A DNA stretch of 64,000 nt from Sordaria brevicollis (GCA_033439795.1 JAUTDP010000001.1:5930708-5994707), one strand, 5' to 3'. Shown: positions 1-12,309, counted from the stretch's first letter. Made by a program: numbers and translations. Notes: a model not told the origin generated them from the sequence alone.

Positions 1-41
1 GTAGCTAGTAGTCTCCCTCACTGACTGTTATGGTGGAACAG

Positions 42-1186
42 GTGCATAATAGTAGACTCAACCCGTCGCGGCAAGCGTAAGCCCATCTCCTCCCTCTCCC
101 ATGTTCCCCAGTCCGAACATCTCACTAACATTTTGTCAAGGCATGCCCGACGCCCTCTCCAAAACCATCCCCATCTGGTGCTTCGTCCTCAACCGTTCCC
201 TCTTCCCCTCCCATCCCTCTTCAGCTCACAATCTCCACGTTCCACCATCCGTAGTCTCCTCCTCTGAAGCTTCTCAAATGTCCTCCCGCCTTCCCTTCTT
301 TCTCTCCTCCCTCCTCGCCCTCCAACCCGACCTTCCTTCCCTCCGCGCCCAGATCTCAAAACCGTTGCGTCCACTCTGGGTAACACCCGACGACGACCTC
401 ACCCCCGAATTTTTGAGAGAAATTCAAAGGGACTACCACCCCGTAATCTGCTGCACCTGCTCCCGCCGGGTTGTCGGGACGGAGATGAGCGAGGAGGGGT
501 ACATCCAGGGCGCAGGGGACGACACGGAGAACTGGGCGCATGGACTTACGGCGCCGTTATTCTGGGCGAACCGGGAGACTCTCCTAAACACGCCAGAGGG
601 AGATCTACCGGGTTTGATTGAGGAACTGGTAGCCAACTCGGAGGCGGGCGGTCAAGCGGTGGCAGACCTAAAAATGGTTGCGCCACGGTTGTTTGTGGGC
701 GCATTATCGGCGGAGAAGAAGGCGTTAACGCAGAAGCATGTGTGCGTGGTTAGTCTGGTTCCCAAAACAACTGACAAAGAAACGTGGGAAAAGTCCAAGA
801 GACATATGGAGGTTGGACTGGGGAAGAGTAAGACGGCGAGTCGGTTCTTGAGGGAGGCGTTGCCGAGTATTTGCGAGTTTGTCTCGCGGTTTCTCGCCAT
901 GCAAGAGCCCGAGACAGACACGGATGGGAAGACGAAGACAAACAAAGAGGTTGTCTTGCTATGCGAGTCTGGTAGGGATTTATCAGTGGGAGTGGCACTG
1001 GCTCTCTACTGCTGGTGTTTCGTCGACTCGGATGGGACTGTCAAGGCTGCTGAACAAGAGCAGAATCACAATAAGGCTTCTATTCGGGTGAAACTGGGTC
1101 ATATCATGACAGCTTTTCCCGATGCTAACCCGAGCAGGGCAACCCTCCAGAGCGTAAACAGTTTCCTGATGGATTGGCGAAAATAG
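42..1186 (+). CDS. rit1: Initiator tRNA 2'-O-ribosyl phosphate transferase (Rit1), 5' partial
   Basis: Partial gene whose 5' end lies outside the window. Bases 1-41 look like the end of an intron (CTGAC branch site at 21-25, CAG end). The exons here are 42-76 and 141-1186, separated by a 64-bp intron (77-140, GTAAGC donor, CTAAC branch site). Joining them gives VDSTRRGKR followed by MPDALSKT and an IWC motif, the hallmark of Rit1. Rit1 adds a phosphoribosyl group to A64 of initiator tRNA-Met so that the tRNA is not used in elongation. The C-terminal part contains CESGRDLSVG, which fits the degenerate dual-specificity-phosphatase-like domain of the family. Translation ends at the TAG at 1184-1186. 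The ATG at 101 lies within the intron and is not the start. The gene converges on the HAD gene with only 89 bp between stop codons. Confidence 0.9.
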
Positions 1187-1275
1187 CCCGGAAAAAAGAA
1201 ATTGTTCTAATTCAATGCCACACCATTTGAAGGAAAGAAATATTCACGTTCGATCTCATCAAGAACCAGAATACC

Positions 1276-2095
1276 CTAGTAGTCGCCCTTCTCGATCGAC
1301 GCCATGTACCCCTCAAACTGGCTCCAGTCATCCATGATGATGGACGCGCCCGCCTGCGCCAGAACTTTCTCCATCTTAAGGCGTTCCGCCGCCTGGTAAG
1401 GCCCCACATAGCCAATGACCTTGATGCCCGCCCTCGCCGCGCTCAGCGTGCCGCTCTTGCTGTCCTCCACCGCCACGCACTCCTCCGCCTTCTTGCCCAG
1501 CACCTTGAGCGCGTGCAGGTAAATGGCCGGGTCGGGCTTGCTCGTCGGCTTCTCCAGGCTCGTGGCCGCGCTGAACACCTTGTCGCCAAAGTACTTGTCC
1601 TGGCCGACCTTCTCGATGCTGGCCTTGACGCGGCGCAAGGCGGAGCTGCTCACGACCGCGAGCTCGTACTTGCCCTCGGCCGCCAGGCGCTCGAGCACGC
1701 CGTCGACGTTGGGGCAAGGGGAAAGCTTCTCCTTGAGCTTGGCAATCACCACGTCCTCTTCCTGCTTCACGTATGCGTCGAGCTCTTCGTCCGTGAGCGG
1801 GAAGTTGTACCGCTCCTGCAGCGAGCGCATCATGCCCCGGAAGTTCTGGCCGACGAACTCGACGATGAGGGATTCGCCCGTGAAGGCCTTTTCCAGAGGG
1901 ACGTTCTTGGCCTCGGCAATCTGGTTGATCAGGTCGGCGCAGCCTTCGAAGGCGAGCTCCTCCGAGAGGACGAGGGTATTGTCGCAGTCGAAGAGGATGG
2001 TGTTGATCTGTTCAAGAAAAGGGATCCGCTGTTAGTGGTCGATCCCTGTAAATCATTTGGTTGAATCTCGGAGACATGTCTCTTACCTTGCCCAT
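1276..2095 (-). CDS. HAD-superfamily phosphatase (beta-phosphoglucomutase/2-deoxyglucose-6-phosphatase type)
   Basis: Two exons on the minus strand: 2095-2087 (only ATG GGC AAG) and 2007-1276. The intron 2008-2086 has a GTAAGA donor, a CTAAC branch site and a CAG end. The 246-aa product begins MGK and immediately shows HAD motif I, DCDNT, at residues 10-14, with the catalytic Asp pair. A cap-domain region follows, then motif II (VVSSSA), the motif III Lys in a KPTSKPDP context, and motif IV, VAVEDSKSG. This complete motif set predicts an active Mg-dependent small-molecule phosphatase or mutase, cytosolic since no targeting signal is seen. The substrate cannot be told from sequence. The start is chosen because the exon with motif I has no upstream ATG in frame and the 9-nt first exon restores one. 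Confidence 0.88.
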
Positions 2096-4538
2096 TTTGA
2101 CTGATTTTTTTGTTTATCGTTTGAATCGGGGTATCAAGGCGTTCTATGTTGACAATGTCGCTATCTTCGAGCCGAGAGTGATTGGCGTATGACAAATTGC
2201 CAAAGGATGAACGTGAGAAGCAAATGGGTATCTCGTAAACGCGAAGCGAAGCAAGCTTTAAGCAAAGACGCAGATAAAGCAAGAGCGAAGACTGTCGTCT
2301 GCTAAGACGAGGATGAAGAGCGAAGGGAAGGTGCTGGATGAAGAGCGAGTTGTTCGTAAGGAGGAAGAGAAGGAAGAGGGAGGAGGTAAATAAAAGAAAA
2401 AGAAAAGAAGGACCGAGGTAAGAGCGGGAGTAGTAACCACCAAGCTTGCGGTATGTACATACGTTGGCAGGAGACTAATTCCAATTCCTGGTCCCCTTTC
2501 TCTCAGGAACCCACCATCAAGAAGTTCCAGACATGGCACAGACAACAACAAAACCAGCAAGGACTCCAGGGACCCTTGGGACCCAATGGAGAGGTCAGAC
2601 TCGTGCAATGCGGCCGAACGTGTCTTCACGAGTTGGTTCCCAGGTCTGTTCCTGAAACTCCTTGATACTCCACCCCACCAACTTTCTTTCTTCTAACTCG
2701 GCCCGCGTCTGCGCTTTCGACGCTCGGGGATCCTCGAAACTGCAGTGATAGAACTGACTGACTGACGAAACTGTTCGCCATGTGAGCCCTGAAACATTCG
2801 TTGGAAAGCACGCGCCCGGTCCCTTCACATTGATCTTCCTAAACAATTTCTGAATTCGCCATGACCCCTCACATCAACCCCTCTTGCCAATGGCCTTCAC
2901 TTTCCAAAGAGGATGGAAACGTGCAGATAGGGACCGATGCTTGTTGCCTTCTCAGACAGGATGTTGATCGGCGTCGGGTCAGAGTCGTGGTTGTAGTGGG
3001 GTGTCTGGTGATGTCATTGGACAGATGCCCCATCGTGGTATAGAGCGGGGCCTGCCCAGAACGTTAAAGACTTTGAGAAGTCTTAACACCATCAGCCAGC
3101 GACTTCCGAAGAAAATGTTAGCCCGACAACAGTTCACTATCAATGAGACCGCAATTCTCGTACGGCCAAGAACAGCCCCGTCGAACCATTTCTCTCAAAG
3201 TCTTGGGCTTGGAGAGTCAAGGACGAGAAAAGAAGTAACTGACAAACTGAAATCGGGTGAAAAGCCTCACTCACTCACGATACCTTGGAACCCCGATCAG
3301 ACTGAAGGGACCCTGTACATCTCTTCTCAACAACTCCCCCCAACAAAGATCATGAAATTCCCGTATATAACAGACCATCGGAAACAGTCTCCGAAGGGCA
3401 ACACGGGAAATGTAAGACGGCGTGGAGTGGTCGTTTCGGTGTTGTTGACTTCCATCTTGGACTCTGTTCCGCTTACATTTTTACGTTTTCTGTCTTCGGA
3501 ATCGGGATCTCCCCTCTCCTCACCAATGCCAACGGACACAAAATGTCGCATTGGCAATGTGATTCGGGTGCCGCGTTTCCCGATCAACCGGCCGGTCATC
3601 GTTCTTGGCAGAGCGGGAGGATCGAGATAGTGTGGTGTGGAGGACCCTGGAAAGACAATGCTATTGTCTGTCTTTATTTGAATATTCAATGAACCAGAAA
3701 CAGGGCGACATGGTGAAAACATGTTAGAACATGGGAGTTTGGACTCGGTCATGGCTTCATGTTGAGTTGGGTAAAGAGAGGTGCTTGTTTGCTAGATGTA
3801 TTGTGTGCTGTGTTGGGTTCCGTCGGGTTCGAACACTTGGATTACCCGTGGTCTATCTGCTGTTGGTTGCGGTCTTCTTGAAAGCCCAGTCTATGTCACA
3901 CTGATGAAAGCCTTGTGTAGAGAAACAATTTTGTTCGGATTAACTCAATTCTATTCTACTGCACCTAATCCGTCTATCGACTTTGAGTGCTCTGCTTGTT
4001 CGTCTATGATTTTGACTGTTAGTTCGTCGACGACAGCCAACGTGTTCCGCTGCGTGCAATGTCTCGAGCTCTCTTTAAAAAGTATAGCCATTTGATATCT
4101 AAGCTCGATAGTGTCCCCGTTCATATTGATCGCACGTGTCTCTTTTGACAATTGCCTGACTTGCTTTCAGGAAACGTACCAATGCGAAGAGACCCATGCG
4201 TTTCCTCTTTCATCCTCTGGGGACACTCATTATCATAATCGTTTGTCATCAACCAGCTCCCACTACACATGCCGCCTTAAACCAACAATACCAATCTCAA
4301 TGCGAGCCCCGACGTAGTGAAAGCTGAACAAAAAAAAGACTCCAGTAACGCCCAATATGGTGGAGAGCGGTCATAGACCAAATAAAACGCCCCACAGGTA
4401 GAAGATAAATCCAACACACCCGACTATTTCACATGCTTTTCCAGGTTGGGTTCGCTCAACTTTCCGAATGTTCTCAACGGTCGAAGTCGAGATCGGTCCA
4501 TAGCCGCAAACTGACAGCCGTCGCCTAGTGAAACCCAT
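2096..4538. other. Intergenic region between HAD phosphatase and J-protein genes
   Basis: About 2.4 kb. Its left part is the promoter of the minus-strand HAD gene (5' end at 2095) and its right part is the 3' flank of the J-protein gene. Open frames up to about 200 codons (3001-3630 plus, 3327-3752 minus) overlap each other, have no recognisable domain and show no splice-linked partners. I see no gene that can be supported. Confidence 0.6.
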
Positions 4539-5883
4539 TTAGAGAATTTCCTTCAGCTGTTGCTTTTGGGCGGCCGTCAAGCTAGTGGGGAACTTGACAT
4601 TGTACTTGATGATGAAGTTACCCCGTTGGCCTGGTTGCTTTGAGATGGGCATGCCGAGTGACGGGTATGTGTCGGTGCTTCCGGGTTGCGTTGGGCCGGC
4701 CTTCTCAATGTTAAGGTTCTTGCCGTCAATTGTGGTGACGGTTCTCTTCCAGCCTGTCAATGCCTCCTTGAGATCCAAGTCGACAGTGTGGTGGATGTCG
4801 TTACCGTCACGAGTGTAGAGTGGATGCGGTTTCTAATGGACACAAGTCAGCTATACGCCCATAGAAGATATTGTGCGGGCAAGACCCATGAGTGGTTATA
4901 CGTACCTCTTCAACAATGAAGACCAAGTCTTGCTGGCCACCCTCCTCCTGGTCACCAACACCCTTAAACCGGATCTTGCTACCCTTCTTGAGACCGGGCT
5001 TGATCGGTACCTCCAAGACCGTATCGCTTGTCGTGCGCTTGCCGGTTTCGTCAAAGGTCTTGCGCTTGATCTTCATCTTCTTGGTGGTGCCGTTGAACAG
5101 ATCCTCGAGGGATACGGGCAATGGGCGTTCGACTGTCGTAACTTCGGGTGTTGCTTGGCGGGCGCTGCGCATGTTGTCGCCGCCGAATGAGGTTCTCGTG
5201 GACCGCCGCGAGCCTGCACCACCACGCGCAGCATTAAAGAGGATGTCTTCTAAACCACCCATTCCACCCATGCCGCCCATGCCGCCACCGCCCATCTTCT
5301 CATCCCGGAAGGCATCCCGGAAGAGATCCTCGGGGTTGCTAAAGTTGAATCCATAGGAAAATGTTCTCGCACCTCCTCCGCCGCCAGGCATGCCTCCTCC
5401 GCCAAAGAAGGAAGCGAAGCCCTCGGGCATTCCACCGGCTCCTCCGGCTCCGGCAAACGGGTTTGCGCCACCTTCGGTCGGGGGCGGGCCGCCTCTCAGA
5501 ATGAACTCAAGGCCGAACTGATCGTAGGTCTTGCGCTTTTCGGGATCCGAAAGGATTTCGTAGGCCTGGGAGCATTCCTTGAACTTTTCGGCAGCCTCCG
5601 GGTTGTCCTTGTTCTTGTCGGGGTGCCATTTTAGGGCGGCTTTCCTGGTGAGGGGTCAGCAGGGATCCAGCGTGAGGGCTGTAAGAGGCTATGACGTGAA
5701 TTGCAAAAGTGCAGAACGATGGAATCGAAAATGCACATTTCTTCCTCAATCATATGCTGCGAGAGGCATAATGCGGATTCTGGGTTGGGGTAGATGTTCT
5801 TACCTGTAGGCTTTCTTGATTTCGTCCTGGGTAGCCGTAGGGCTGATCCCTAGCTGGTCGTAGAGCTTGGTTTCCCTGACCAT
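4539..5883 (-). CDS. Type II Hsp40/J-protein co-chaperone (Sis1/Psi1 family)
   Basis: Three exons: 5883-5804, 5644-4906 and 4832-4539; introns are 5645-5803 (159 bp) and 4833-4905 (73 bp, GCTGAC branch site). The model encodes 370 aa, the usual length for fungal Sis1/Psi1. Residues 1-70 form the J domain, with the HPD tripeptide (WHPDKN) that stimulates Hsp70 ATPase. A Gly/Phe- and Gly/Met-rich linker follows, with several GGMGG stretches. The C-terminal half holds the two beta-barrel client-binding domains, including [19 protein letters not shown], recovered only when intron 2 is removed. No CxxCxGxG zinc-finger repeats are present, so this is type II, not Ydj1-like. Expected role: cytosolic and nuclear folding of new or damaged proteins with Ssa-type Hsp70. 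The start ATG at 5883 gives the conserved [11 protein letters not shown] opening. Confidence 0.95.
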
Positions 5884-6950
5884 CTTCGCAATGGGATATC
5901 AGAGCCGAATGTCTCGTATGTGAATCTAGTAGAAATGAAAAGGTTGATGAAAAAGGGTATCGAAAATTGCGAGAGGTCTCCCTGGTGTTAGGTGTGGGAG
6001 GAGATCAACTCGACGTGTTGTTGTTGTTGTTGTTGTTTCGGTGCGGGTAGGGTAATTAAGGTAAGGTAGCGATGCCGACAGATGCGTCTTAGACGTCAGC
6101 GATTCGATAGCGCTCGTGGATGTCTTGGATGGCTCGTGAAAGCGCCTGTCACGGTCGTTCTTTGCTGGAATGCGCAAGAGCAAATACGCAACGCAAGAGA
6201 GCAGATGTCAGGTATTGAACAGAATTGAAATGCAGTGGAAGAGTTGAAGAGTGAAGCTATCACTTTGTGGAAGACGGGAGGGAGGGACAAAGGCGTAAAA
6301 TGCCTTGGCGAAGGGCGTATGTATCAGGACTCAGGAGCAGAGGAGGTTGTAGAACCTTCGACCGTGAGCCTATCGGCTTCCAAGACCTGGAGATAGTGAC
6401 GCAGGCTTCGCGTAGTGGGTACATAGAGGAAGTAGCGGCTGTTAGTGACCTCCACTTTCCTGGGCCGTTTGCTACCAGACGGAAAGAAAAACACTAACAG
6501 GTATGATTCCAAGTCAAGTCCCCGCCAACTGATGCGGGCCGCCAAGCCAGCTAATCAGCTCCATCAGTTGACCCTCACTTGACCTCAGCGAAACCGTCAG
6601 CAGTCTTCTGAGCGGTTGGGACCCGGACGGGAGCAAGATCATCACCCAACACCACGGAAGGGCCGGGCTGTCCGTCACCATATTGTTTTTACAGGTTTAC
6701 TCTAGTTCAGTTTGCAGTATTGGTGGATGGTATCTATTCGCCGAAGCGAGACTCTTCAGGTACTCGTATGTCCTGATCTTTCATCCTGCGTCGTGGGCGC
6801 ACCAATACCGTGAGAACCAACAGCCAACAACGGCTTCATGTACGGAATCATGACAAAGACTGAGGATTCAATTATAGGTTTACTTTGATATTCAACTACT
6901 CTTTGTGGTATGCCGGATTGAGACTTCCTCAACGGCTGGTACGACCATGC
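5884..6950. other. Intergenic region, J-protein promoter and 3' flank of DUF6454 gene
   Basis: About 1.07 kb between two minus-strand genes. It contains a (GTT)n-like run at about 6015-6040 close to the J-protein start. Small open frames have no support. No clear heat-shock element was found by eye. Confidence 0.5.
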
Positions 6951-8036
6951 TCAAGCCGCCTCATACACATAAAGCGTCGAATTCCTCTCGTCAGGCAAAA
7001 AGTACAGCCTCATTTTACCATCCACCACAGCCACATCCATCGGATTCTTGGTCATGGCCGCACCAAGGTCCGATACCAAGGTTACTGGAACTTCGTGTAA
7101 AGGAGCCATACTCTCCATGTCCACTATTGCGAGGCCGCCGATTCTTGTGTTTGCCAGGTCTGCCACGCCAGAGCATAGCATCACCGGCCGGGACCCGTAG
7201 ATCTGCTGTTCGTAACGGCCCAGGTACTTGCAGTCCTGATAGTCCACGAAGCTGCTCGGATTTTTGACCTCTGACTTGGGTCGAGTAAACTCGGGCGGCG
7301 CCAGAGGCTTATCATGACCGTTCCAGATCGATGCTTTGCGCGAACCCCAGTTCAAGGTGACGACGGTCCCAGATTTGGTGTCGTGGACCGCTCCTCCCTG
7401 ATGGTCTGCGACACTCAGGATGGGCTCCGGTACCAGCGTGTTGGGGCGCATCCTCAAAAGCGTCCCCGTAGTGTTGGGACGGTACTGGGATAGAGTAGCC
7501 CAGATGAAAGTTCCATCATAATCGATGCCGCCGTTGTGGTACTAGTCGTGCTGTCAGCTGCGGTAACACTTGTGAGAGAGCGGGTTGCGCCAATGGATGA
7601 ATGGACATACCTCGAGTGACTTGGCTTTTGATATCGAGGCATCAGCGATACGTTTTCCTTTGCCATCAAAAACAATCATATGAGCGAAGCCTTCGCCAGC
7701 TGTTCTATCGGTGCCGTTGATGGTCTCATTGTACTTGATTGTCGGAACGATGTATTCACCGGCCGAGACGAAGTAGCGATCGTTACCAATGCGAACTAAC
7801 CCTTCGGGCTCGTAAGTGTCACCTTCGAACTTGACCTTCTCAACAAGCTTCCATTTCGTAGAACGATCAAGCTCCACAAATTGCCGAATGATCTCTTTTG
7901 AGTCGGAAGCAGCGCCGGGTAATGGGTGAGGATGAGGGACAAAGGGCACGTCGGGTTGAAGGATGGTAATGTTGAGCCCGGATGGTGCCGGAGGTTTCGA
8001 AAAGAGTAAAGAGAGAACGGTGAGCGCTCTTATCAT
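6951..8036 (-). CDS. Probably secreted fungal protein, DUF6454-like
   Basis: Two exons, 8036-7611 and 7541-6951, with intron 7542-7610 (GTATGT donor, CTGAC branch site, TAG end), give 338 aa. The start is the ATG at 8036; the frame extends upstream only to a TTG. The N-terminus (MIRALTVLSLLFSKPPAPSG) is a short hydrophobic stretch compatible with a signal peptide, and several N-glycosylation sequons (NIT, NET, NGT) fit secretion. The body has repeated beta-strand-like segments such as YEPEGLVRIGNDRYFVS, YHNGGIDYDGTFIWATLSQY and GGAVHDTKSGTVVTLNWGSR, a pattern seen in propeller-like extracellular proteins and, from memory, in fungal DUF6454 proteins. No catalytic motif is recognised. It is divergently arranged with the eL43-like gene over 886 bp. 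Confidence 0.75.
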
Positions 8037-8922
8037 CTTGCCGGGCAAGAGAACTTTTAAAGTTGAAGATGATTCAAGGGAGGTTGTCTTTACCTCAATG
8101 TCGCTTGTCGGTTGCCAAGGTCAATGGCATGTTCTCCCGGAGGATCCTGACGACAATTGCGGAGCATTGGATGCGGGGACACGGCCCGGAGACGGGCACT
8201 AACATTATCACCCCAACAAGGCCGGGGCATTGCCGATCGACCGGTCGGCCATTTGCCGTAGGCCGGTCTGTATTTAGGTACAGCATCTTTCCACCGAAAT
8301 TCACAGGGAATATTGCAAAGTCGAACGCATGTAAATGCTCAGCAATGTGACTATCGTTATTGTCGAAGTCAATGCATTTGAATATAGCAACTGCAAGTTC
8401 TATTGAGTGATTCAATTGGAGCATAGAAGGTACCTCTACGAAGATAGATTTACGCGAATCTTTCCGTGCTGTATTAGATTTTTTATTTCAAACTTTCCAG
8501 TGTCATTCAGGCACGCTGAAATCTCGGTGTGTGGCCGGGGACTTCTTTACTGTTGCCAACTTGAACGTCACTGCGTCCAGTTTGTGCAGTGTTCCTTCCA
8601 AACTCGATCTTCAAACAATTCTTTACTCTTCGTGCCTTCCCTCATAACTTTTGGGCTTTCTTCGGACTTGGTTGTGACTGCCAAAGTCTTCGAATCGTCT
8701 TCCAAGCCCTATCCTACCCTACCTCTATCCACGAAATCCAAAATGACCGCTTCTTGCACCTCTTTGCTTAATTCTCTCCCTGGTTTCTCTTTTGCACCCC
8801 CAAATCGCAGTCCTTGCCCCTTTGTTCGCTAGAATTCACCACGGCCGGGTCTCAACATTCGACCGCTCGACGACTTCTAACCCACTCGCAAGACCGCTGT
8901 AGTTCGAAACAGAGTCGTCACA
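8037..8922. promoter_or_regulatory. Divergent intergenic region (DUF6454-like / eL43-like)
   Basis: An 886-bp region between two genes transcribed away from each other. It is pyrimidine-rich on the plus strand close to the eL43-like start (about 8640-8820), as is common for Neurospora ribosomal-protein promoters and leaders. No specific site was identified. Confidence 0.45.
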
Positions 8923-9554
8923 ATGGCAAAACACACCGTCAGTATGTATCACCTTCACTGATCTTGCCAAGCCTGGAGCGACCTCTGACTGACCCCAACA
9001 GAGGTCGGGATTTCCGGCAAATATGGCACCAGGTAAGGGCACATGTTTCGTGACTAAAAGGCTTCTCCATTGCTCCCTTTCGTAGACAAGCCGGGACTGA
9101 CATTGGCTGTTCCAGATACGGCTCCTCCCTGAGAAAACAATGCAAGCGACTTGAAGTACCCCAACACGCTCGCTATCCTTGGTTGGTATTCCCGCGCTGT
9201 CCTTGTCCTAACACCGTGGTGATGTTGTCCGCTAACAACGGAGTGGTTCTGCACCTCGCTGAAACAATCGCTAACCTTAACTTCGACGGCAGCACTTTCT
9301 GTGGCAGAAAAACCATCAAGCGAGTCTCTTTTGGCATCTGGAAATGCCACGGCCAAGGTTGTGGTAAAGTTATGAGCGGCGGCGCTTACATGCTGGCGTA
9401 AGTTATCCTCCGTCAGCCTCAGATTGCACGACAGGACCTGTGTAGCTGTTAGCTAACTCTGATATCCATGAACAGTACTCCTGCTGCTGTCACTGCCAGA
9501 TCAACGCTTCGACGCCTGCGTGACATTGCGACTGGCAAGACAGGCCAGCAGTAA
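8923..9554 (+). CDS. Divergent 60S ribosomal protein eL43 (L37a/L43) paralogue
   Basis: Five short exons: 8923-8941, 9002-9032, 9116-9181, 9293-9397 and 9476-9554, all with GT..AG introns, giving 99 aa. The product reads as an eL43: VGISGKYGTRYGSSLRKQ near the N-terminus, then EVPQHARYPCTFCG, IKR, GIWKC, GGAY, and TPAAVTARSTLRRLRDIA. In the family the zinc is held by two CxxC pairs. Here the first pair is intact (CTFC), but the second is CHGQGC, so two extra residues make it CxxxxC. Other family-conserved positions also differ (for example MSGGAYMLA), and there is a short C-terminal extension. The intact reading frame argues for selection. Whether this is the only eL43 gene or a second copy cannot be decided from this window; the divergence suggests a second copy. 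Confidence 0.85.
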
Positions 9555-11327
9555 GGCCAAAATATGATATTGCAGACTCGTTCTCGGCTCCTCGTTGTTG
9601 CGACTAAATCTCGGCGGAATTTGCGGGCCGATGTACTGGAGAAGGCGGTTGTTTGTCTCGTGATGAAATGACCTCGAGTTCGGCACCACATCGAGAAAGC
9701 CGCTCTATTTCAGCTCTGCTTCAGTCAATAGATTGCAATAAACCGCGATAACTCGGCGACCCATCTTGTTTTCGTCAAGCGGATATTGTACTGCTCTTCA
9801 AAATATCGACAGAGACCTGGATCGCAACCTGTTGAAGGCGAAAAGACCGAGTGAGTGTCGAGGCAACCCGTTGAGAACTCGGATAAGCTTAATCGGAACT
9901 GCATGGTTCCTGGTTCCTTGGCAGGAGAACGTTCGACACCATCCCGACAGTGCCGATGGAGCTATTCCGACAACGGTCATGGACACAAAATGGAGACTGA
10001 CTGGGGCAGACTGACGGTGTGACATTTCTCCTTGTGGTCACCGCAAATTGTCGATAGCTTCACGTGTGCCCGGGACGAATATAAAAGCGTAACAAGGCCT
10101 TTGTGTTTCTCTCCGTTCGTTATGCCATTTGGCCTCCCACGTTTGAAAGGTTTCGGATGCCATGTGATTGTTGGTGCGTTGAAGAAACACTTCTGCACCA
10201 GAAACAGAACACCGCGTGTACGAGTGTGGCACAGCCGCCCTGCCACCGTGGCGTGGCCCAAAGAAGCGGGTCAGTTGAAGATAGTGGAGGCTTCATTGGC
10301 CAACACTTGCGTCTCCCCACAGCCTGATGTCATGCAGGACTCCACTAACTGGACCCTTTGGAGGTTGATCTGCGGCCGGCAGACGACGGCTTGTCATTCA
10401 GCGGCGCAACCGGGGCGGAACCAGCTTGTGATCGGCCGTCCACCGTCAAATTAGCGAGCTCATGATATTTTTTCAGGGGCAAAGACGAGTTCTGAACAGC
10501 TTTACAGTGGTGGCTTAGACGAGGGAGTGGCCCGAATGGCTCGAATGGAAACAAAAGAGCTCAATTGACCCGCCAGACAGTTGCGTCTGCAGAGCTGACT
10601 TGAGGTTGTCATGAGTCGACCATCTCGGAGTTTGTGTTGCAAATCGGAAGTTTTGTGCTCTCTCGGGCAACTAACAAGGAGCAACGGAACTCACCTCCAG
10701 GATCTTTACGTACCCTTTATCTAATCTTTTCTTAGATTCAGGCAACTTCCCAAACTTCCCATTTCTTCCAGGATCAGCTCTGCTCTCGTTGGTGCTTTGC
10801 GCCTGAAGCAAGATTGGAACTATAAACTCTTTGTCTGGTCACATTCAGCAATCCTAAAACCGGACACCTCTTGGAGTTTCCCACTGATCATTCCCCCTTT
10901 CACCGGTCACGTAATGACCTTGCAGAAAAAAGTGTGCCACCTGCAACAACATCCACTCAAGAGATCCATCCGAACTTCAAGTCGGTGGCCTCCAGCCTCC
11001 TGGGCTTCAACTCGAAACCCCTGATCCCTTCTGCCCAGCTGCCTTTCTCTTCAACCGTCCAAGTGACGACCCACCTGGTCCACGACAGTCCCACACCGCA
11101 GATTGCGATACCCCAGAGAAATAAACAGAGGACGAGGGAGCATTTCCAAACCTTACTTGAACAGCATCTTCGACCTTTACACACAAAACAAAAAATACTC
11201 ATATCATATCATATAACCAACCTTCATCCCCGAATACGACCGCTTCTGCCCTAACCCCCCCCCCCCCTTCGAAACCTAGCGGAAGCGAGCAGTCAACCGA
11301 AACACAATTCCATATCATCCCGATATC
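9555..11327. other. Intergenic region, promoter and leader of the MARVEL-like gene
   Basis: About 1.77 kb. The part next to the downstream gene (10,700-11,300) is pyrimidine-rich and contains a run of 13 C at 11,255-11,267, fitting a long 5' leader. Small frames within it overlap one another and show no family resemblance. Confidence 0.5.
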
Positions 11328-12309
11328 ATGGGTGCAAAGACAGGCGCCTTCCTCCGAAGCGTGCAGGGCCTCATCCGCGGCATTCAGTTCGGCTGTGCCG
11401 CCACGGTGTTGGCCCTGACCTCTTACTTCCTGGCCACCATGGCCAACCACGGCCTCGACATCGACGTCCACCTCCGCGCAGTTGAGGGTATCTCGGGCGG
11501 TATCACGGCCTACACCTTGTTCACCATCCTGATACTATGCTGTATCCCCGGTCAGCCGTTCTTCTCCTTCATTATGATGGTGGTTGACGTCTGCTGCTGT
11601 GGTGCCCTCATCTACGTTGCTATTCGCAACAAGAACGGCGCCAACACCTGCGAGGGTATCGTCGACACTCCCTACGGCAAGGGTGACTCCAACACCAACG
11701 CCGTCGACAACGGCCATGGCGGTTTCACCATCCTTCCTAGCTTGCACCATGCTTGCAAGATGGAGACTGCTTGCTTGGCTGTTTCGATTATTGGATGGTT
11801 AGTTCTTCTTTCCCTCTTGCCCCGCATGCTATCCGTTTGACATTACTAACATATTGCCCAGCGTCTTCTTCATCCTCTCCCCCTTTATGGAAGTAGTCCT
11901 CGTCCGCCACCGCAAGAAGGAGCAGCGCTACGGCCCTTCGCCCGCCAACGACTACACCTCCGGCAGCGGTCGCAAACCCGGTTTCTTCGCCAGCCTCCGC
12001 GGCAAGAACGGCAACACCCACCCCGACGCCGATCTGATGAGCAACAAGTTGCCCGAGCACACCAGCCCCGCTGACGTCCGCGATAGTTACGCGACGGAGC
12101 AGACTCGTGTCGACAACAACACTGGTGCCTACGGTAGCTACAACCCTTACAACGAGACGCCCGTTGGCAACACTTATAGCCCCCCGCACGCTGGTGCCGG
12201 TGGCGGCAACTACAACAAGTACGATATGAGCTTTGGTCAGCAGCAGCAGGATATTGCCATGGGACAGTATCCCCAGGGTGGGGCTGATCATGTTTATGAT
12301 CGGAGATAA
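11328..12309 (+). CDS. MARVEL-like four-transmembrane protein
   Basis: Two exons, 11328-11797 and 11862-12309, with a 64-bp intron (GTTAGT donor, CTAAC branch site, CAG end), encode 305 aa. Four hydrophobic segments are visible at roughly residues 19-39, 60-80, 84-106 and 145-170, the last completed only by splicing (IIGCVFFILSPFMEVVLV). A hydrophilic tail of about 130 residues, rich in Asn, Gly, Tyr and Gln, ends in NPYNETPVGNTY and QQQQDIAMGQYP segments. This layout matches fungal MARVEL-domain plasma-membrane proteins linked to membrane microdomains and secretion. The tail is presumably cytoplasmic. A run of C and CT-rich leader precedes the ATG at 11328. Confidence 0.8.

Noticed and set aside
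101..140. ATG at 101 as the start of the Rit1 gene
   Set aside because: It lies in a 64-bp intron. The conserved VDSTRRGKR motif is encoded by the preceding exon and joins cleanly at 76/141.
1513..2064. Plus-strand frames of 170-183 codons opposite the HAD gene
   Set aside because: They are antisense to an exon with intact catalytic motifs, and GC-rich codon bias explains their length.
3001..3752. Overlapping frames of 209 (plus) and 141 (minus) codons between the HAD and J-protein genes
   Set aside because: They have no domain, no splice-linked partner and no family resemblance, and one covers the other.
3826..3850. GGTTCGAA box as a possible tRNA T arm
   Set aside because: There are no pairing T-stem arms, A box or acceptor stem around it.
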